64,000 bases of DNA from Gordionus sp. m RMFG-2023 (GCF_954871325.1 NC_088776.1:25344508-25408507), one strand, 5' to 3'; positions 12,030 to 24,282 are shown, numbered from the stretch's first letter. Notes: generated by a model not told the origin, from the letters alone. Numbers and translations: made by a program.

Positions 12030-13640
12030 GTAAAGTTTAATAAAAAATAAATTTTTACATGTTGGAAAGTTCGAATTTTGTTTGTTCAACTTTGACTGTG
12101 CATATTACTTTGAACACTATTTATAGAATATGATGAAATTTGCAGAAAACATTAATACTTTATCCCTATGTTAAGTTGAATTATATTTGAAATTGATAGA
12201 TTTATTGCCAAAACAAAAAGGGCGTCAGATGAATTGGGACATAGTGTAGAACAAATTTTATATATACGTACCTTGTGGTATGGTATAAAGCAGATCAGAA
12301 GCAAAAGCAGAATACTATCAGCTAGTGTATATTAAAAACGGGTCTTATTGAATTATAAAATTTGATTTTTGTCTAGTAAATTGCTATATGTTTACTTAGC
12401 ACCGTTTGACAAACATTAACCTTAAAAATGGATATTTTAAATGTATTTTGGTATATACTTCTAAGTCTTTTATTAAATGTTCAACATTGATAAAATATTA
12501 AGGAAATTAAAATGAGCGTAGTATTCGAATTAAGAAAGCAGAATTTTTTTTTTATATAATTATTTATTTATAATAAAATATTAAAAAATGACAAGATTTT
12601 GCTCAGTAATAATTAAACTTGAAATATTAGCTCTCCATTGCTCAACATTTGAAAACAGTGAAAAGGAAATATTACCTATTTTCTCATAATTCATTTTTTA
12701 AAAATAAAGATAATAATTTTTGTTAAAATTTTATTTTATTCAATTTCTTAGTGGCACAGTTTTTTACTATTTAAATTTTAGCCTAAGTGCATAGCTTAAG
12801 TGTTTATTTTATATTTTTAATGGGCGAATTTGGACTTTGAGGATCAGGTTTTCTTTAAATTGTTTAAACATATTAGGTCAATATGGGGTTTCAAAGAAGG
12901 CTAATAAATAAAAATTTTAATTTTATTAATCATCCTTCAAAGTTCTTAGATGTTGGGTCCAGGTCAAGATGAGATTGGAATTTATTAATCATTTTTTAAA
13001 TAAAATATCTAGCATTAAATAAAAGTTAATAAAAATATTTTTTGTTTTCATTACTAATAATTACTCTATGCCTTCAGGATTAATCCAAGTCTAAATTACA
13101 TTCTCACTGAAATTATACCATTGGCCAAAAATAATTAAAAAGATGTAAAAACAACGATTAAGACAATTGTAACATTTATGAATGGCATTATCCTTAAAAT
13201 TATATTATAGTTTATTTAAAACATACATCTTTTTAAAAACTTTTCTCAAAAATAAAAGAAAATTTCAAATGACCATTATGACGATTGTCACATTTGTGAA
13301 TAACAACTATTATTACCAAAATATATTTAAAATATTCATTTTTTTTAAATTTATTTTCACCAAAAAAAATTAAAAAGGTAATGGATAAATGTTGATTTTG
13401 TAAATTTCATTATCAATATATTCCCAAATATTTTAAATATCCTTATCTAACTCTTTTCGCGGAAGTTTTAAAATGTTACATCGTTTTATATAATTTGGTA
13501 ATCATTTTTTACGTTTTTTTTGTGCAAATTAAATATTTGCTGTTAAACCTGTTTTACAGTTATTTCGCCTGTAGTAGACTATTTTGCGTGCTTTTTGCAT
13601 ATTTTTCCATGTTAACAGCAATTTTGAGTGCTTTTTGTTT
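12030..13640. other. AT-rich stretch, little recognised
   Basis: Only the end shows structure: 13500-13640 repeats words such as TTTTGCGTGCTTTTTGCAT and TTTTGAGTGCTTTTTG, similar in reverse to the AATGACGCAAAAA words near 20930. No gene is supported. Confidence 0.45.
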
Positions 13641-13653
13641 TGAGGGTATAAAC

Positions 13654-14022
13654 TAGAGATCTGCAAACTTAGGTCCGGCCTCGGGCCTAATTCTATTTAA
13701 AATATTTGGGTTCGCGCCGGGCCTAATATTTTAAAAAAAATTCGGGTCGGGTCGGACCTTGGAATTTTTTTTAAATAATCTAAATTTATCAATTTTATAT
13801 TGAATTTTTTATGTATTTTAATTTAATGAAACTAAACGCCATATAACATATGTCTTTTATTTTGAGTAATTATAAAAATTAATTTCTATATTTAAATAAA
13901 TTCGGGCCGAGCCGGTAAGGTAAATTTTTTAAAAAAAATTTAGGGTTCGGGCCGGGCCGGCAAAACGTTTTTAAAAAAAATTCGGGCCGGGCTTGAAAAA
14001 TTAGGCCCGATGCAGATCACTA
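13654..14022. mobile_element. Non-autonomous hAT-like MITE (GATCTGCA family), copy 1
   Basis: The 369-bp element starts TAGAGATCTGCAAAC and ends GATGCAGATCACTA. It is flanked by an exact 8-bp duplication GTATAAAC (13646-13653 and 14023-14030), the signature of hAT-type insertion. Subterminal regions are rich in CGGGCC/GGCCCG words; the centre is AT-rich and non-coding. The copy at 41197-41551 is in the opposite orientation. Confidence 0.92.
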
Positions 14023-14379
14023 GTATAAACCATATATTGTTTTATAAAAATTTTATTCGAGTTGAGTACTTTAGAAAAAAACCATAAGGCTAGCAAGAAT
14101 CGCGGGCTCATAAGATCCCCGGTCTCTACTTCAGATTATGTAATAAATAAAATATTAGTTGACATAGTTTTTATTCAGTTGCGATATCCTAATCAAGTTC
14201 CCATCATGTGTATGTTTGGGTCAGTCGATCTCTAAACTAAATTGAGACCGAAAACATATATAATCGACTACTCTATTGTAGAGTAAATTGTGTAATTCTG
14301 TAATTGATCACTTTTATATTTCTCTCTATGCTATAATTGAAATTTTACATTAGATACTCAAAAAAAAGAATCTTGATAT

Positions 14380-14482
14380 GGGTAGAGAAAGTAAAAGACG
14401 TTATTACACAGACAAGCTTTCTCCCTATGACCCACCAGTAAAACCAAGAGGCCGTATACCCTTGATATTATATTATTAATCT
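14380..14482 (+). CDS. Unassigned short ORF, possible first exon
   Basis: ATG at 14380 opens MGRESKRRYYTDKL and runs on through SPYDPPVKPRGRIP before ending in TAA. It is basic and Tyr/Pro-rich, and its base use is less AT-rich than its surroundings. A GTATAC donor occurs inside the Gly-Arg segment. I do not recognise the protein and no downstream exon is secure, although a coding-like segment (SKYVNYAKNDYIQESHLSDE) lies near 14620-14690. Confidence 0.22.
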
Positions 14483-15359
14483 ATTTTAATAACGTTTCAA
14501 TGTAACCAAATTATCTATTAAATTAATATTTCTATCGTTGTCTACATATTTAATCATTTTATTGCTTGACTAATTTATAATATATATTTTTTAAAACTAT
14601 ATTAAGTGTTTTGCGGATTCAAAATATGTCAACTACGCAAAAAATGACTACATCCAAGAAAGCCATCTTAGTGATGAAAATTTAAATTCATACATTTTTT
14701 TTATATAATTATATGTAATGTATAATAAAAAAACCAAACTTTACAAGCATCAAGCCAATTTTATAATTAAATATGTAAATCTATAAAAATAAATCGTCAA
14801 TAATATAGTAGTAAAATTGTTGTCGGAAACCCAAAATTTATCAGAATTTTATAGAATTTATCATATATACATTCATAAACGTTTTTTTTCAAATATTATG
14901 TTAATATACCTTAATGTTAATCAAATACTAAGGTATGTCTTTAAAATGTTAATATTTTTGTGTGCATTATAGGATATAAAAATTAAATGGCAGACTTGTT
15001 AACAATACTTTTGAATCCTATCGAAACCAATATAAATTCTATAAAGTTCCGTCGATATTGATGTATTGTTTTTAAACTTCTTTATCATAAAGATCAGATA
15101 TTACAATAGCTATAAAATCATTTTCTCATCCTAAGCTTGATTTTCATCTCTTATTTTATTATTATCACTGAAATCTATGAAAGGATTTAATTTATACAAC
15201 ATAATAAATTGTAGACGAACTTTCATTTCTGTGAAAAAACACAGCGAAAGGCGTTCCTTTTAGGTTATTGGGAGTTAGCACCAAAGGCAGTGTGGAACGA
15301 ATTGGTATTTTTTTATTTTCTGTTCGGATCAACCCACATATGATTTTAATATATATTTA

Positions 15360-15620
15360 AAAAATCACCCTTTTCGGAAAGTATCTATAGCCTAGTCGGT
15401 AATTACGCGGATCACGATCCGATAGTTATTGGTTCGAATCTAGCAAGGACCATATTTTTTATGAAGCCAAATAGGTGGGTGTTACTGGTGATGTTTTTTT
15501 GGCTCACGCTTCTAAGGTTGAACAGATTATTTCTACTATAACTAACTCTTTTTTGAGCCCTCCTTGAGTGGAGCTCTTTTGCATCACTTCTAATGTGAAA
15601 AATTTACACCCTAGGCATTT
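15360..15620 (+). repeat. tRNA-derived SINE-like repeat
   Basis: An A box-like TAGCCTAGTCGG (15388-15399) and a B box GGTTCGAATC (15431-15440) lie at tRNA spacing. The flanking stems do not pair as a tRNA, so this is a SINE head rather than a tRNA gene. The body continues with TTTGGCTCACGCTTCTAAGG. The 3' end and target duplication are not clear. Confidence 0.55.
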
Positions 15621-17118
15621 TGATAATATAAATAACAAAACTATTTATGAAAAAGCCTTAAGCAAGGTTTCTTATTGACAAAGGTATCCATGATAAATTA
15701 CACAATAAATTCTTTATTCATCCAAATTTACAAGGATATAATAATTAAGTTAAGCAAAAATACTGATGATGTATATAATTGATATTTATGAGAAAATGGA
15801 ATAATAAAAGAATGATATAATTCTAATACCAATAACCCTCAAGGTAGTAACAAGTGCACGCGAAAGCAATGTTTATGGTGATGTATAATATGCATGCCGT
15901 TTATGCATAACTTTTATTTTTTACCTATGAATTTATTTAAACATCAATATTAAGTAAAATGTCAAATAACTATTTATAAATTAAAAATTATAAATCATAG
16001 ACAGAAGGCTAGCATCGGAAAAGATCAAGCCATTTTTATTGATGTCAGTTAAAAGTGGATTATTTTCTCAAATTGAAATATTAGAAATCTTATATTTGCA
16101 CCAAAGCTCCAAGTTAATGCGGGATTAGTTAATTTAAAAATTATATGATATATTTGTTTTATTCATATAGTCAAATCCTATTTATGAAATTATATCTGAT
16201 TTTATATGTGTAATACATATATGTATAATTTTCAGGCGTGCGTACGCAGAAATTCGCTATGTGGAGAGGGAGGGGGGTATAATTAAAAAACTTATAGAAT
16301 TATTCTATGAGTTATTTAAGAATAATTAAAGTTTCAGGAATTTATTAGGTCTAGTGACTATAAGACAATTTCTAATACACAAATTCAAGTATAAATTAAT
16401 GATAAAATATTAAATGTATATAATCGACGTATGAATTAAATACTTTAAATTTATTGTCTCAAAAAAGAACTTTGTAAAAAAATATAAATTATTTAAGCAT
16501 TAAAATTTGATATATAAATTTAAATTCTACTTTCTAAAAAATGTTGGAAATATAAATTAATTTAAAAACATATTAGGAATTATTTCATGTATATAAACTT
16601 ACAAAGTATTCATGAAAAAAATAAGGTTTATATTAAATATAGGAAAAATATAATTAAGAAGCATATTATAAATTTATACTGTGAAATTTTATCTATTTTG
16701 GGATTGAGATTATTTTATTAATGCTTGGTAACAACTCCTTATGCATATAAACTCATTCAATCTATTTTCAGAGGTAGTGCCTCTCAATCATATTGTTAAA
16801 CGCTCAATTTGAGCCAATTTTTATGGCTACTCAATATTTTATCCAGAAAAATATTCCTCAAGCCTGAAGATTTTGATCAAATGGCACAAAGGTTTGGACA
16901 TCTATTAGAAAAATCTCGAGTAGGCCATATTATTCTGATTAAAATATTGACTTAGCCCTTTTAAAAAATTAGCTCAAATTGATTCATTTAGCAACACTAC
17001 TTCTCAATGTTTTTATTCTTGTTAAAGAATAAAGTTTTCTTTCATTGGTAGAAGTACTAATAAGTAGAATTGCGAAAATATATAACAATTTTAAATAGTC
17101 TAAAATGTGTATAATTTA

Positions 17119-18257
17119 TAGAATTGTAAATATATATAGAAATAAAATTAATATTAAAATTAACATATCAAATATAAAATAAAATAAAACAATATTATAT
17201 AAAAACGGAGGTGGGACTACAATTTCCCAAAAACATGAGTAATTATATTTTAAAATAGTGATTTGTAGGTTTTGTTTTAAAAAATAGAATTCTTTTGGTT
17301 CGGATGTAAGGGCTCTTGTCTTATCGCCTATATTTTTTAAGAACTTTAAAGTTCCGCTTGGCATATTTCCAAGGGAAGAGATAACGATCGGTGTAAAAAT
17401 ATAATTTGTGAATTTGGAATATTTCATTGTTTTTTTTTCTCGGCTATATCAACCGGATTAGAATTTTAATTTTTTAGGAAAGAAGATACGCATGTGAAGT
17501 CCCAAATTAAGGATTTCCCTAAAGACCAAGGCACGGAAGTTAAGCCATCTGGTCTTAAGCCATCATCTAATGATAAATTTGTAGGCTCCAGGATGTTTGG
17601 TATTCGGGCCCTGGTAAGAGAATGGCTATTAGCTAAATTAATTACTGCATGCCTTGCATGCCTGCCTTGACTATATATACAATTTAGACCATGTCTCCCT
17701 GGAGTCTACTAATATTTTACATTTGATGCATGTATGTGGTTGAACAATGTTACATCCAAGTCGATGGCCTATGGCAACTCTTAATTGTTCATCTGATAAG
17801 AGGTTACCTAGGTTACCACTTGGTAATGCTTCCAACCATTCATAACCATTGTCAGCATTCTGTAATAGTTGAATATACTCCAAAGGGGGTTTGATGAGAT
17901 TATTTAAAAAAATTTTTTAATTAAAAGTTCGAAAATAGATTGGTGTGTTAAGATTGTGGGTAAAACAGCTTCAGGTGGAGCTAAAGATACCCAAGCTGCC
18001 AAGGCTGAATTTAAAAGGTTATCTTTAGGAGAGATAAAAGAAGATATCATGGAGTTATTCATCAAACGCGATGCCAAAAATGAGGAAAGATATATAAGAT
18101 TTAAGTGATATAAATATAAACCACCCATTTTCGAGGGTAATTGTGAGAAACCCCAATCCCACCTCCGTTTTTATATAATATTGTTTTATTTTATTTTATA
18201 TTTGATATATTAATTTTAATATTAATTTTATTTCTATATATATTTATAATTTTATAT
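17119..18257. mobile_element. Insertion with ~100-bp inverted repeats around a retroelement fragment
   Basis: The left arm (17119-17216, ending AAAAACGGAGGTGGGA) and the right arm (18157-18257, beginning TCCCACCTCCGTTTTT) are almost identical in inverse orientation for about 100 bases. Beyond the right arm its sequence is repeated directly once more (about 18300-18405). The arms enclose the coding remnant described separately. Confidence 0.75.
17190..18130 (-). pseudogene. Retroelement remnant (RPDG/WDFTC family), longest copy
   Basis: In order on the minus strand: ALAAWVSLAPPEAVLP; WLEALPSGNLGNLLSDEQLR; VAIGHRLGCNIVQPHTCIKC; SQGRHARHAVIN; LRPDGLTSVPWSLGKSLIWD; and FTPIVISSLGN. I recognise this order as the region downstream of the reverse transcriptase in a widespread invertebrate repeat protein. 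The PD...WD pair recalls restriction-like endonucleases (PD-(D/E)XK), but that is inference. The element is broken and lacks the reverse transcriptase; its clade is uncertain. It sits between ~100-bp inverted repeats inside a hAT copy. Confidence 0.8.
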
Positions 18258-19045
18258 ATTATTTAATAAATAAAGAATTTTATCTAAATGTGTATAAAAT
18301 TAAGATTTTATTTTATATTTGATTTAATATTAATTTTATTTCTATATATATTTACAATTTTATATATTATTTAATAAATAGAGAATTTTATCTAAATGTG
18401 TTTAATTAGGCGAAACATATTGACATTATCAACTATATTTAGCCTTTTATACAATAGTTTGCATTCAGCTAGTAATGAATCATGTGATACTTAACATCTT
18501 CTCAATAAAAATCTCAAATATTAAATTTTTTCTATATCAGGATATGAAATAGATTCGGAAGGATTCTGCGTTAATAATTATTTAAAGATTTGTAATGCCT
18601 GATTAATCAGGAACATTTCATTTATTTGTGTTATAAAAGTATCCAAGAGGGGGATAAAGAGAAAAATATTTATTTTATAGTATTCTTCGACTCACCCAAA
18701 TATTAAATTAATAGAGCTTGGCTTTTCACTGAACAATCATGTATATAATATATGAAATTTGTCATCTACATATTCCCCAACTTCCTTAAGTTTCAATACA
18801 ATGCTTTCAGCTATTCTCATAGTTTCAATCAAATCGCTGTCATTCTTTTGAAATATTTTACTTTAGTTTTGCAGTAAAAAAATTCAAATAATTAAATGGG
18901 AAATTTGATAATCCTGGATAAATATAATGCCAAGGAAAAATTTGAAAACTATTAATTCATAGAATTATATAGTAGCATATTTATTTTTGCTGTGAATATG
19001 ATCAATAAATGTAAATTGGAATGTATATGCGATAAGGGTTAGGAA

Positions 19046-19752
19046 CAGGGATCCAAACCGAACCTGAACGGAACTATTAAACCGGTTTAACAGGTATTTT
19101 TCGAATCTGAACCGAACCAACTGTTAAATGAATTTTTATCAGAACCTAAACTATATTGCCTTTGAACCGGTTTGAGCCTCATAATTTTGCGTTTATAAAA
19201 TTATGTGAAAGTTATTATTAGTATATTGATAACATTCTAGTTTAATTTTTATAACCATTAGTATTTTTACAACATTTAAATATTTTTAAGCTTAGGTCGT
19301 GTCCTGGGTCGACATAATTTTGATAAATTGCTTTTTAGTCTAGGATAAAAAGCTTTTGAACTTGAGCACCCTATTTTTGATTTGTTTTAAGTATTTATTG
19401 ATATTGTTATTTTTCTTTTTTTTTTCAAATTTAAATTTTTTCTTTTGTTTTTATGCTTAAAAAAAATCGAAACCAATATATAAATTATTTACATATAGTA
19501 TTATAAATAACACATCAAAATGTTATAACAACTATAAAGGGAAACCGAGAGCAAATCTTGAGCATCAAAAAAGAAACCACTCTCTAGAACTCAATAAATT
19601 TCACAAAATATCACAACAAATAAAATATCTAAATCGAATGTAGGTTTATATACAAAAGTGTTCAAACCCGTTTTTATTGCTTCGAACCGAACCTATACTT
19701 TTTTTAGAACTGAACCTTTATTTTTATCCGAACCTGAACCGAAACGAACCTG
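19046..19752. mobile_element. Small hAT-like element with CCGAACCTGAAC ends
   Basis: The 707-bp element starts CAGGGATCCAAACCGAACC and ends CGAAACGAACCTG. The flanking 8-mers GTTAGGAA (19038-19045) and GGTAGGAA (19753-19760) match at 7 of 8 positions. Sequence on both sides joins up with the uninterrupted hAT-A pattern seen near 42060, supporting insertion into that element. The interior is non-coding. Confidence 0.7.
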
Positions 19753-19972
19753 GGTAGGAATGATTAAAAAATATAAATTAACAATCATAAAACAAAAAAT
19801 ATATAGCTAACATCGGAATTCTTTGGCTTAACGGGAGAGGGTCCCCTGCCTCCCTACTACGTACGTCACTGATCTTCTTAATATGTGATTATTAATTTCT
19901 CTTTATAACTAATATAATATTTGTATATATATTTTAACACATAATTTGTTTTTAAATATAAAATACGAAACA

Positions 19973-20155
19973 TTATAATAAACGTTCAAGGGAACCTGTG
20001 CTTAATTTCCGGGTAGGCCGTAGCTCCCCAGTCCACATATGAATTATGAACTCATGATCTAACAATCTATCCAATCTAGACATATAGTTGGACGGAATTC
20101 TCTTATTTATTTCATGATCAACCTGAACTTTAACTCTTTCTTCGCATTTTTGCAT
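19973..20155 (-). CDS. Unassigned 60-codon ORF
   Basis: The protein begins MQKCEERVKVQVDHEINKR and includes SRLDRLLDHEFIIHMWTGEL. It is hydrophilic and less biased to AT-rich codons than the surrounding sequence, so it could be a host exon or a transposon fragment. I recognise no family, see no clear splice sites and would not assign a function. Confidence 0.25.
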   Translation of the reverse strand: MQKCEERVKVQVDHEINKRIPSNYMSRLDRLLDHEFIIHMWTGELRPTRKLSTGSLERLL

Positions 20156-20674
20156 TTATAATCCATTAATTTTTGATAATTAAACTTATTAATAAAATAT
20201 TTATTACAAGGAATTTAATTTATTGTTTTTTTATTTTTATGAATGCTCTATTTAGAATTTGCAAATGAATTATAATATAAACTTTACTTTCTATTTTTAA
20301 GAATATTGTTAAACTTTAAAATTATGAATATTTTGTAATTTAAAAGAAATTTAATCCATCGCTTATTTTTAAATTAATTAGACAGAAAACTTTTACAAAA
20401 ATTTATTAACTAAATGACATTTAGATGTTTAATTAAAATAAAAGGATGTTTGTATAATTAATTATAAAAAAATCAAATTGGCGAGAAACAAAATTTATTA
20501 AAATGTAATATGAAAATTTTTAAAAAAATAAGAATCTTAAAAAATCATCAATCAAACAATAATAAAATTTTAATGTTACTTGGACAATCATATCTCCTAT
20601 AAAAGTATATATAAGAGGGGGCATAACTTATCAAAGATTTTACTAAAGAGACGAGAACACTTTTAGATGTCTTT

Positions 20675-20875
20675 ATTCCCGCATAATTTACAGAAGGGGT
20701 TTGGGCCCCTCATTTTTTTGAAAATAATTTTAGGTTTAGGCTTATTATACTTCATTTGTTGGGGCGATGAAATGAGGTAAATTTCTATTAGCTTGTAATG
20801 ATATTTATAAAAACTTTCAAATTTCGTAGGAGAGAGGACGTCCCAAATCCCTCTTGGCTACGTTTTTAAAAGGAA
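20675..20875. mobile_element. Possible short hAT-type end
   Basis: CCCAAATCCCTCTTGGCTACG at 20842-20862 resembles the inverse of hAT ends such as CAGGCGCGTAGCCAGG. No partner end or target duplication was found. Confidence 0.3.
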
Positions 20876-20945
20876 ATATGTCTCTCTTTTTTTTATTACT
20901 AAAAAATGCAAAATGACGCAAAAAGTAGACTTCTAAACTAAAACG

Positions 20946-21008
20946 CGCATGATAATTTACACGCATGATAATTTACACGTATGATAATTTACACGCATGA
21001 TAATTTAC
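20946..21008. repeat. 16-bp tandem repeat, four units
   Basis: CGCATGATAATTTACA is repeated four times with one substitution. Around it (20900-21170 and 21740-22050) words such as AATGACGCAAAAA, AAAAGTACTCAAAAT and AAAGCACTCAAAATCG recur irregularly, with inverted counterparts near 22150, like a decayed foldback element. No gene is seen between 20160 and 22300. Confidence 0.85.
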
Positions 21009-22299
21009 CATGCAAAATGATAGAAAAGTTTGCGAAATACGGATAAGCACTACAAGTAAGATGACCAGAGAAGTATACAAAATTACCTAAAAAGAACACA
21101 AAATTACTTAAAAAGTACTCAAAATTAATCATAGAAAAGTATCCAAAATGAGCCAGAATACGCAAATAAGAGATAAGTAGAAAGACCGGATAGTGTTATC
21201 CCGAAGCTGGTAAATTCGTCTCAAATAATTTTAAAACTATAAAACTTTGATATATAAATAAGATATTCAATAGTTCTGATCACAGAAATATGCTAATTAA
21301 ATTTCAGATTTAAATTTTAACACGTCAGAAGCAACTTTTTAATATTTTATAATTTTACTAATAATCTTTTTTATAAAAGTTTCTTAAATTATAAAGTAAT
21401 CTCAATTTTATTATATATAAAAATATTGAAAATATTTATGATAATTTATTATCTTGAAATTGAATTTTAATTAAATGTGAAGACATAATAGAAGAACCTA
21501 GTAATTTAACATTTACTATTTACCTTCAATTATTTACCTAGGATTAACTAAAATTAAAAAAGCGCTATGACGCGCAACTCGTAGGGTTAATAGATAACCC
21601 GAGTGTTATATATAATTCTTAAATTTTTATTTTTTTCTTAAATATTAATTTAAGAAAAAACTAAGTTTAAGCATTTTGGAAAATTTCTATTTTTTGTAGC
21701 ACTTCAATTTTTTATGGACAAGGTCTTCCCTACATGAAATATCTCAAAATCAAAGAAAACACTAAAAGCACGTGATATGAATACAAGAAAAATATGGATG
21801 ATACAAAAAGAACATAAGATCACTGATAAGTAGGGAAATTGAGGGAATGATGTAAAAAATGCGCAAAAATTACATTAAAGCACAGAATAATGCAAAAGGC
21901 TCCCAGGATGACGCAAGGAACATGCAAGACATAAAAATTAGATGAAAGCACTCAAAATCGCAGATAGACGTTAAATCACAATCCAAAATCAAAACCATAA
22001 AAACAGGCTAAATGACGTAAAAGGACAAAATATATTTTTAAACTTATAAAAAAAATTTATGAAAATTATGGATGGATATTTTAAATATATTTTAGTATTA
22101 TTTCATTAATGATATGATTTCCAAAGGCGTGATGTCATAAACGTCATTTAAATCTTTTTTTGCTTTTTTGACGAGGTTTGTTTTCAATTTTCACTATTTT
22201 CTCTTGTCGAAATAAAAACTAGCAATATTATCTTTAAACTATATCCTCAAAGATTTTATGATATAAACCTCTGCTATCTATAACTGCATCAATATTGAA

Positions 22300-22502
22300 T
22301 CTAGGAAAATAATTCCCTGAAAAAAATATCCCCGTTTTTTAAATATTAAAAATTACAAAATTAATAAAATAGGAGAAAAAATTCCCTAATCCACTAAATA
22401 AAAATCCTCAAAAATATTTAAAAATTTTGAGAAAATCAATTCCGAGGAATATTTTTCGAAGAATTATTATTGTAAATTTTTTTCTGGGAAATTATTTTCC
22501 GC
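22300..22502. repeat. Short GGAAAATAATTCC foldback element
   Basis: The left end AGGAAAATAATTCCCTGAAA is matched inversely by the right end TTTCTGGGAAATTATTTTCC. The interior is similar to 5030-5150. At about 200 bp this may be the compact form of the family. Confidence 0.6.
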
Positions 22503-22659
22503 TCACCATTGAAAGGAGAGCTACGGGAGGCTAAGTTCCCTTACCAAAAAATTTTAATATTTTTTCAAAAATGTTTAATTTGAATCCCATTTATCTTCAT
22601 TATTATTATAAAAATTAAAATTTTATAAAGTCAAATTCCTTTTTCATATTTTTTTATAG

Positions 22660-23050
22660 CTAGACGAAGCCTTATAGCATGGAAGTTAGAGTTGAAAAAA
22701 GCTTTATTTCCAGCGGACGTCAATCTCGTCATATATTCATTAGCAACATTCTCCTAACTACCCTCAAAAACGTTTATATCACATTGACTCTTTCCCTTGG
22801 CCTCTTACGCCCGGAGAGTATATCCTTTATACCTGGACGAATGGTATCCCACTACATGCGACTACACTTGTATTGATTTTGCTTTTGCAGCAAAGTCCTT
22901 AAAAAATATGCTGGCCTCATCTTCATACCAATAATTGCCAACACCTTAGGCATGTTTATAAGGCTCTCAGTTTTATCAAAACCATAGGCAAAAAGAGACA
23001 AATTACAGACGACCCCAAGAAATTCATTCCTCTCTAGGGTGACATGTATC
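22660..23050 (+). pseudogene. Retroelement remnant (RPDG/WDFTC family)
   Basis: The + strand shows SSGRQSRHIFISN, then GLLRPESISFIPG, then TTCDYTCIDFAF. These fit the SxGRxxRHxxxN, RPDGxTxxPW and WDYTCxDTxA blocks of the copy at 17.2-18.1 kb, in the same order. A broken fossil. Confidence 0.6.
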
Positions 23051-23120
23051 ACCTTTTTTTAAGTTCCTTTTTAATGTTTTATATATGTGTTTTTCCATAT
23101 AATTTTTATATATTCTTATT

Positions 23121-23333
23121 TTAAAAAATTAATAATTGGCCTTTCTTCCATGAAATTGGAGTGATCTCAGCAGGTCGTTTACTGTTTGAATAAGACCAAG
23201 AGGTTATAGTTTGGAGGATATTTGAGCTGATTTCAAGGCTCGTTGAATGATTGAGTAATATTGTGTATGCCTGATGAATCATGGGTAAGTTGGTTATTGG
23301 AATTTTAAAGTTGTAGATTAACACAAATGGCAA
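23121..23333 (-). pseudogene. Retroelement remnant (RPDG/WDFTC family), opposite orientation
   Basis: The minus strand carries KRPAEITPISWKKGQLLIF, a clear match to the family block RPDGxTxxPWxxGKxLIWD, preceded by LEISSNILQ where other copies have IPxxLEP. It lies head-on to the + strand remnant at 22.66-23.05 kb but is not an inverted copy of it. A broken fossil. Confidence 0.65.
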
Positions 23334-23339
23334 TTTATT

Positions 23340-24280
23340 TTAAGTACAATACTAAATTTCTTTTATAACTGAAGTTTGTATTATAAATTTTTTGGGGTAA
23401 TATAAATGAACAATTTTTCAAAAATTTTTGGCTGATTTTTAAAATAAATATATTTATATTGCGACTTGGGTAATAATATACCTTATCAGATAATAAAATT
23501 TAAAAAATTGACTTATATCGAGAATTAGCAAAAAATCTTATTTTGATAGGCAAAATAGATTCTAAACGAGCATTCTATTGATCACACATTGCATATTATA
23601 TCTAAATAAAAATTGAAAATTAAGGCAATATCTATAGTTGGCACATTATTATGCCTTCGTTATTTAAAAAAGAAAAGTGATCAAATCAAAACTTTCTGTA
23701 TATTGTAAATAGCCTATTTTATACAAACAATAAGTTTAACCTCCGTTTGTAAAAAATTGTAAATATTAAATTCATTAATAATTTAAAAGTTAAATTACAA
23801 GCACCAGAAGATAGCGAGCTGTATAAAATTATAATTTAAATAAACTTAAAATAAAATTGTTCTTAATACTCACAAGCAATGAATCAACTTTCTTTATTGT
23901 AGATTTCTTTGTTACTGATTAGATAAATAACAAGTTAAATATCTAATTTATTTTCATCTTTACGTTTTATGATATTCATTTTATTTAGTCTTATCATGAG
24001 TCCATTAATTATTAAAGAGTTGTTTAAAGTCAAAGAAAGTGTTCTTTATTCTAAAAAAAATTATTTAAAATTACTAATGTTTTAGATTAAAAAATTCTTT
24101 CTTCCTTTTTTTTTAATATAGATAAATAAACATTTTTTAAAAGTTTTTTTCTTGCTCAAGATGTAGAAGATGGAATGCATTAATAGAGTCTACCAATTTC
24201 TTCATTTTATTATAGAAAAAAATTACAAAATGATTATAAAGATTAATCTTATTTAAGAACTTTGTTTATTAAATAAATAA
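23340..24280. other. AT-rich stretch, nothing recognised
   Basis: No gene, transposon end or repeat that I can support. Confidence 0.5.
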
Positions 24281-24282
24281 AA

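Larger units (their letters stand above)
16233..19871 (-). mobile_element. hAT family A copy 2, decayed, with two nested insertions
   Basis: Left end CAGGCGTGCGTACGCAG and right end TACTACGTACGTCACTG are imperfect terminal inverted repeats like those of the intact copy at 27.8 kb. Interior blocks such as CATTCAGCTAGTAATG and GATTCGGAAGGATTC align in order with 27.8-30.5 and 37.4-39.9 kb. The transposase lies on the minus strand and is badly eroded. A retroelement fragment with inverted repeats (about 17105-18405) and a small element (19046-19752) have landed inside. The flanking 8-mers (ATAATTTT, ATCTTCTT) agree at only 5 positions, so the target duplication has decayed. Confidence 0.75.

Noticed and set aside
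15380-15450. tRNA gene
   Set aside because: A and B boxes are present but the acceptor, anticodon and T stems do not pair; it fits a SINE head.
20946-21008. CRISPR-like short repeat
   Set aside because: Four head-to-tail 16-bp units without spacers.
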